This document shows, piece after piece, positions 58,111 through 64,000 of a stretch of 64,000 nt of DNA. The stretch covers positions 147,748,118 to 147,812,117 of the forward strand of contig OU015499.1 of NCBI GenBank assembly GCA_907164885.2, in the 5' to 3' direction. The notes under the pieces are model-generated. The model ran no database searches and was not told the origin of the DNA. It worked only from the letters and a program-made list of their open reading frames with translations. The position numbers and the translations under genes were made by a program. Source of the DNA: Dolomedes plantarius (Eukaryota; Arthropoda; Arachnida; Araneae; Dolomedidae). Numbering within the stretch: the first letter of the stretch is position 1; the number at the start of each line of letters is the position of its first letter.

Positions 58111-61100
58111 CCGAATTCAATGTAACGTTTTAGCTCTTTAGCTAGTTAGCTAGTTAGCCGATTCCGTATTCAAATGCCCAAAAAGAGCGAAATATCCGGT
58201 CGCCTGTTAGCTAACGCTTGCTAGGTGGTTTCTCTGGTGGTGTTTTTGTTTTGATTAAGGTTTCGACTAGTTTCTACTGTTTTGAAGTTAGTAATTAACT
58301 CTTTCTTGTATTTTTGAATATTCCAAATTATATTTATTTAGCAGTTACGTAAAATACGTTATAAATAAGCAAATTATCTTTTGTTAATTAGATTAATCTT
58401 CTGTTACGAGCACTTTAAAAAAATTTCATGTTTACCGTTATGTATAATGATTTGGAAATTTACAGTAGACATTATGGTATTAGTGATTAGTATAATGATT
58501 TGAGAATTTCTGTCGCTTTAACCGCTTTCGCTTGTGTTGTAAAATGGACGAGTTATATACAGTTCGCACACACAAACGAAATATAGATTTTAACTATCAA
58601 ACATTTGATCTCTTCTCAGTTTAGATATCCGTAGTGGAAGAGCACAGAAGAATTTTAGAAAATACGTTTAATTAATCATTCTTCGTGCTAAAGAATGAGA
58701 ATTGTATCAATCACCAGAAACTTGGTAATAACACTACAAAATATTTGTATCTAAGCTGGAAAGCATTTTAAAAATTTATATTCCTCTTCCCAGACAAATT
58801 GCAAGCTTCAAGCCCAATACCTGTTCCCTGGAAATTAAATTTTGATGTATATAAAATGGGTTGTTCTTCCTGGCTGTTGCTCTTTTTTAATAAAAACCAT
58901 AGTGGATATTGATTTTTCCCATTTATTACTCTTTTACATAAAAGGAACAATTTTATCTAGTATGTCTGTGAAGAAACTGCTCTCCCATGTGTGCAATAAT
59001 TGTTTTATTGTGTTAAATTTTGTCAGTGTGTAAATGAATGCTTACCTAGAAGAAACTTTTTTTTCAATCTAAAAAAAAGTACAGCTATAATATGTCTTTA
59101 AATATGATTTTCATGAGCACAACATTAATTTCTGTTTGTTTCAATTTTATAAAATGTGGTTAATTCCAGTTTCCAGGACTTTACTTTTTTTCTTCTTTTT
59201 TAATATGTAAACAAAATTTAAGTGTTAGAAAAAGTCATGCCTTTTCAAAAGCAGTTACTAATGTTAAATTTTACAATGCACAAGCTGATTCCTGACCTAA
59301 TATAATGTTCTATTAAAAATTAATCAAACTATAACTAAAATCAAATTTGGCTTAGCCATGGGTCTTGAAATTTCAGCCAGGACTATGAAATTTGGTACAA
59401 ACCATGTTTCTGTAACATACATTTATAATGTGATTCAATCAACTGCTTGTTGATTGTTCTCTGTGTGTTTCTTCAGAAAATTCTAAAATATTTGTGAAAT
59501 TGTATTTTTTTTCTGCATAACTGCAAAATTTAAGGTAACTTGAAATTTTAAATTTTTATCGCCACAAATTGAATAAAATATAGTAAATTAACTATGTAGT
59601 ACTTCATTACTTTATCTTTTAAATATTGCTTATTTGCACCTAGTATAACGAATGAAATGAATACCTTAAAATTATATATTTGTTGCATAGCTATGAACCA
59701 AAATTAATGATAGTCGACCAAAAAAAAATACTATCAATTGTATTCCATTGTACTTAATTGTACTAATTGAATTGTGGATTAAATTACTGAATTCCTCACA
59801 TAGAAAAAAGATTAATGCAGAAATTAATTACATTTAATTTTGTTTGACTGTTATATTTATAATGTGATTCAATCAACTGCTTCTTGACTGTTCTCTGTGT
59901 GCTTCTTAAGAAAATTCTAAAATATTTCTGAAATTGTATTTTTTTCTGCATAACTGCAAAATTTAAGATAACTTGAAATTTTGAATTTTTATCGCCACAA
60001 ATTGAATAAAATATAGTAACTTAACTATGCATTACTTCGTTACTTTATCTTTTAAACATTGCTTATTTGAACCTAGTGTAATGCATGAAATGAATACCTT
60101 AAAATTGTATCTTTGAATAGGTATGATTCAAACTCAGTGATAGTCGACAAAAACAAAGTACTATCAATTGTATTCCATTGTAATTGATAGTACTTTGCAG
60201 ATATGCCACTCTGTAAATTAAAATACTAAACTACAAAACTACAATGCAGCTGAGTATTTTACTGTACTGATGTATTTTACTGCTGCATTGTAGCTGTACT
60301 TTACAAAGTACTATCAATTGTATTCCATTGCAATTGATAGTACTTTACAGATATGTCACTCTGTAAGTTAAAATATTAAACTACAAAACTACAATGCAGC
60401 TGAGTATTTTACTGTCCTATTCCTCATAAAGAAAAAGATTAATACAGAAATTAATTATATTTAATTTTGTTTGACTGTTATATTTGTGAAACTGTGTTTT
60501 TTTCTGCATGACTACAACATTTAACATAACTTGCATTTTTTTTTCGCCACAAATTGAAAAAAGATAGTAACTTAAGTATGCAGTACTTCAAATACTTTAT
60601 CTTTTAAACATTGCTTATTTGCACCTAGTGTAAGGAATGAAATGAATATCTTAAAATTGTATATTTGCAATGAACCAAAATTAGTGATAGTCGAAAAAAA
60701 AAAGTACTATCAATTGTATTCCCTTGTACTTCAATTAAACTAGATTTGGCATTTTCTTCATTTACACATGGATATGTTTAAAAGAGAGTAAATCTATTGA
60801 TTTTCTTAAAAGGATATTGTATCAACATTTAAAAGATTGAGCTAAATGAATTCTTGTGCAGTGCTGTATTTATACTGAAGCAGTGTCTGTACTTGTAATT
60901 TTTTTGGCTACTATTAATTGTGATGCATAATTTGAATGTTATGAGTTCTAAATCTTAACTGAGAATAATCAGGTGAGTACATATTAAATAATACTATTTA
61001 ATTTAAAGTTTGTCTGTATAATATAATCTGTATATTTGAAAATTTTAAATACAATACTGTTAGTTTTAAATACCATGCTGTTAGTATAAACTTCAGAGAT

Positions 61101-61844
61101 TTGAATGTGTTTTCTTTCAGATGGGAAACACATCAATGTGATAACTATTTTAAAAGCTTTTATTAAATGTATTTAATTGAAAGAAGGGCATCACATAAAG
61201 TTCTGTGTATCATTTTATCAGAAACTTCTTTTTATGTCAAAATAAATAGCTTTTGGAAGGTTAGATTACTGAATACAACGATATTTTAACATTTAGCTAA
61301 ACTTTGTTTTAAATATATTTTACTTCATATCCTCCATATTCGTAATATTTTTCATCATCTGTATTCTCTACTAATTAATTTTAAAAAATGTGGCATTTTG
61401 CTAAAAGAAAAGAAAAATAAAGCTTCCGGTAATTTAACATAGTGAATTATAAATATTTCAAATAAAGTTGAACATAGAATTATGAAAATATTTGTAAGTA
61501 TTCTATCCACAAATTTAAAATCATTTGATTCATTTTTCTTTTGTTGCGTATCCAGGCATTACTCGTTTTTATTATATTTATTTTATCAGTTCCGAAGTTT
61601 CCATGTTTGTTTACATTTGATGTCGCGCTGGCGATGAATTTGGGCTGTCTGATTGGCTTACTGAGAGCATTCGCTTAAAAGCTTCCGAGGTTTGCCGAAC
61701 ATTCCCTCGTCGGAGAGTGGTGCTCGGATCGGAGAGCTAACGGGCCATTTGAATGCCGATGTGCTAACAGTTAGCAAAATTGAGGTTTGCTAAAGAGCTA
61801 ACTAACCAACTAGCTAAAGAGCTAAAACGTTACATTGAATTCGG
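58111..61844. mobile_element. 3.7-kb unknown inverted-repeat element, second copy
   Basis: Same termini, GA-tract flanks and internal modules (hairpins at 60155-60196 and 60305-60346) as 24433-28152. It is a little longer because copy 1 lost scattered bases. Confidence 0.7.
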
Positions 61845-62143
61845 CCCAGAGTGAGTGAGAGAGATTCCTCGGAATAAACAAATTAACGTGTTTAAGCGGC
61901 CACGTTGTTAGTAAGTATGAAAGCCAAATTTAAACATGTCACTGAGTGTGCGCAGAAATCAAATTCTTAAAGTTGTAAAATATCGCTAATGAATAACAAT
62001 TGCGGTTGTAAAAACTAAATTTGACACATTTATAGAATATAACCTTTCGTTCAAGATCAAAATGAAGTAAATTGATGCAGGAGTTTTCTCTCACGGACTG
62101 CCCAAAGAATCGGCTATAAATTTTCAATTTAAAGATTGTCTAA

Positions 62144-64000
62144 GGCCCGTATGCAGAACAAACGCTGGAGCTTTGTGTCTCTCGCTTCGCAAACGGGGGG
62201 TTGTTGCGAGAGTAGGGGGTGAGCACTCTTTTTAGCTATGCTGATCAAACAATTTGCGCTTCCGCAAATGATGACGTCAAGATGTGTAAGTAAACCTTAT
62301 ATGGTCAAGCCACGCCCTTTTTCTCCTCCCTTTTGCGTGAGCTGGGGTCCCTCACGAACCTTAACCTGCGGGGGGGATTCGACGGTCAATTTAGCGAAAC
62401 CGTCCGACTGAACTGCTTCAAACACGGCATTTTAATTGCTTCCTTGCGTTGGGGTTCAAGAAAAAGTATACAGTATTGGAAAAAACCCGCGCTTTGACTT
62501 CGATCAATGTGGCTGTTTCTTTTACATTTTGTAGATAAAATTGTCTCAAAGGACATCAAATTTTTCAGTAGAGGAGATCGAGAAAAAAGTGCAGTAAAGG
62601 CATCACTGATGAGTCATTCTATTCATCTGCATTGGTAAGTAATTTCAGTTGTATTTGAAAAGAAAAAAATGTAATTTGACTTTAGCAATATCCTAATATT
62701 TTATTATTATTTTTTTACTTGTAGGCTGTTTTAAAACAGAAAAAAATGGATGGTAAGTAAACTATTAATTTTGTATTTAATTATCTGTTTATTAGAATTT
62801 CTTTTAATCATTTTCAATGCTATTTATAATATATCATATTTTTACATTGCAAGATATTTATCATAAATAAATTTAATTAAAGCAAAATTTTAAAATGTCC
62901 TAATGCTTATTTAAGGGACAATTAAGTACTAAAAGTGTTCTGTTAGACTTTTCTGGCATTTGTGTACAAGAATATCATATTTCTATTTTTGTTTATAAAT
63001 CTTATTATAAATTTTTAAAAATGCTGTTAGTTAATCATTAAACAAAGATCAAAATATTTTGTTGCAGGAGGCTTTGTTACCAGGTAAAGATCACCGCATT
63101 ATTAATATTTGAGGGTGGGGATTGAGACCATGACATTGTACACTTAAATAGCAAATATAAATTTAATAATTGTGCTTCAAAAGATTACTGCCAATGCTCA
63201 GTCATATATCAGAATTATGTTTAGCTTTATGATTGTTAAATGCAACTATGTATTTAATAATCATAAAGCTAAGAAAAATCCCAGAGAAAAAAATAGCTAT
63301 TGTAATTAACAAAATGAATGTTTGTTTCATAATGCTTTTGGAAAATTTGAATTTTTTAAATAAATTTAAAGTAAAATTATTTGCTATTTATACTAATTAA
63401 TTCCCCCCCCCCAGAAAGTTGTTGTTATTCAAAGTGAATTACAATACATAAGATTGCAACTACCACTAAAACAGCAGAAACAAAGTCTTGGCATATTGCT
63501 CAATCATCAAGTAAGTTATTTGGATTTTGATAAATTTAAATCAAATTTTTGTAACAAGTTTTAAAATATAAATTTCAGACTGAAATTGTTGGAGATAATT
63601 AAAATTTTTTTAGTACCATACTTTATAGAAATTAAACAATTGTATGTTTTACGTAACATACATAGTTTTATGTAAATGCCTGCATAGAACTCTTCTTCAT
63701 AATTATTTGCAGTTTTACTATATAATCTGTGACAATAACTTCTATGAAATAACATATGTTGATTTTTATGTATGACATAATAGCTCTGTTCCATGTGCTA
63801 TCTCATTTACTATGTATTTTTTATTATTTTCTAGACAGTTCAACAGTACGTGGCAGGAAGCATCTAGCATTAAAAAGGAAAAGAGAAGCAGCAAATTTGA
63901 AGCTGAGGCTCTTCAAACCCAAAAAAATATGGTACAAGAAATCGAAACAACATCCCGGCAAGGAATTCTGCTAAAAATTAATCAAAATTTAGAAACATTA
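62144..64000 (+). mobile_element. Harbinger-like element, second copy, cut by window end
   Basis: Left TAA at 62141-62143. The exon-like segments match copy 1. The last (from 63835) is open to the window end as QFNSTWQEASSIKKEKRSSK and onward, and is better preserved than in copy 1. Confidence 0.7.

Larger units (their letters stand above)
33756..64000 (+). repeat. second copy of the 33.7-kb unit, cut by the window end
   Basis: Starts with the same bases as position 1 (GTTACCACGTGCTTGCAG) and follows copy 1 without rearrangement to 64000, which matches about 30282. The offset between homologous positions runs 33755 at the start, 33744 at the zinc-finger ATG, 33708 near 8838, 33714 at the full Tc1 element, 33677 at the right end of the hAT nest, 33698 at the Harbinger-like element and 33718 at the end. 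The drift comes from scattered small indels, not from one large event. Confidence 0.97.

Overview
This is AT-rich animal nuclear DNA with introns, polyadenylation signals, an expanded C2H2 zinc-finger gene and many transposons, and no bacterial features. The transposon mix (Tc1/mariner, hAT, PIF/Harbinger-like, a Ty3/gypsy element with an arthropod-type gag) suggests an arthropod, possibly a chelicerate such as a spider. The species cannot be fixed from the sequence alone.

The main architectural fact is that the window holds the same segment twice, head to tail. Bases 1-33755 are copy 1; bases 33756-64000 are copy 2, which is cut off by the window end and matches copy 1 up to about 30282. Every transposon insertion, target-site duplication and old stop codon is shared. 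Most differences are single-base insertions or deletions. Their density alternates: copy 2 is the broken one over the zinc-finger gene and first Tc1 element, while copy 1 is the broken one over the gypsy element. That pattern fits uncollapsed haplotypes or weakly polished long-read sequence better than gene decay, although a genuine recent tandem duplication is not excluded. For each element, read the cleaner copy.

Layout of one unit (copy 1 coordinates): a 17-finger C2H2 gene with an eroding finger tail behind its stop (656-2782); a Tc1 C-terminal relic (3496-3865); two candidate host exons that splice in phase (4093-4775); a truncated Tc1-like transposase (5811-6813); an unclassified repeat (7546-8774); a possible solo LTR (8853-9359); a small hAT element carrying a lone BED finger (10783-11634); a palindrome that is inverted between the two copies (13597-13657); a full-length but dead Tc1 element inside a (TA)n tract (14069-15491); a pogo-type MITE and a Harbinger-type MITE (16079-16567); and a nest in which a hAT element (16680-24245) was split by a gypsy retrotransposon (18414-24171), itself hit by a hAT-type MITE in integrase and a Harbinger-type MITE in one LTR. 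Then come a 3.7-kb terminal-inverted-repeat element without a recognisable transposase (24433-28152), a 2.3-kb Harbinger-like element with apparent introns (28446-30717), and about 3 kb with almost nothing recognisable.

The most informative signals are the flipped palindrome, a textbook -1 ribosomal frameshift site (heptamer, immediate stop, 6-nt spacer, 9-bp stem) between gag and pol, the dated nest of insertions, and the orphan 3.7-kb element. No CRISPR array, rRNA or convincing tRNA gene was seen.
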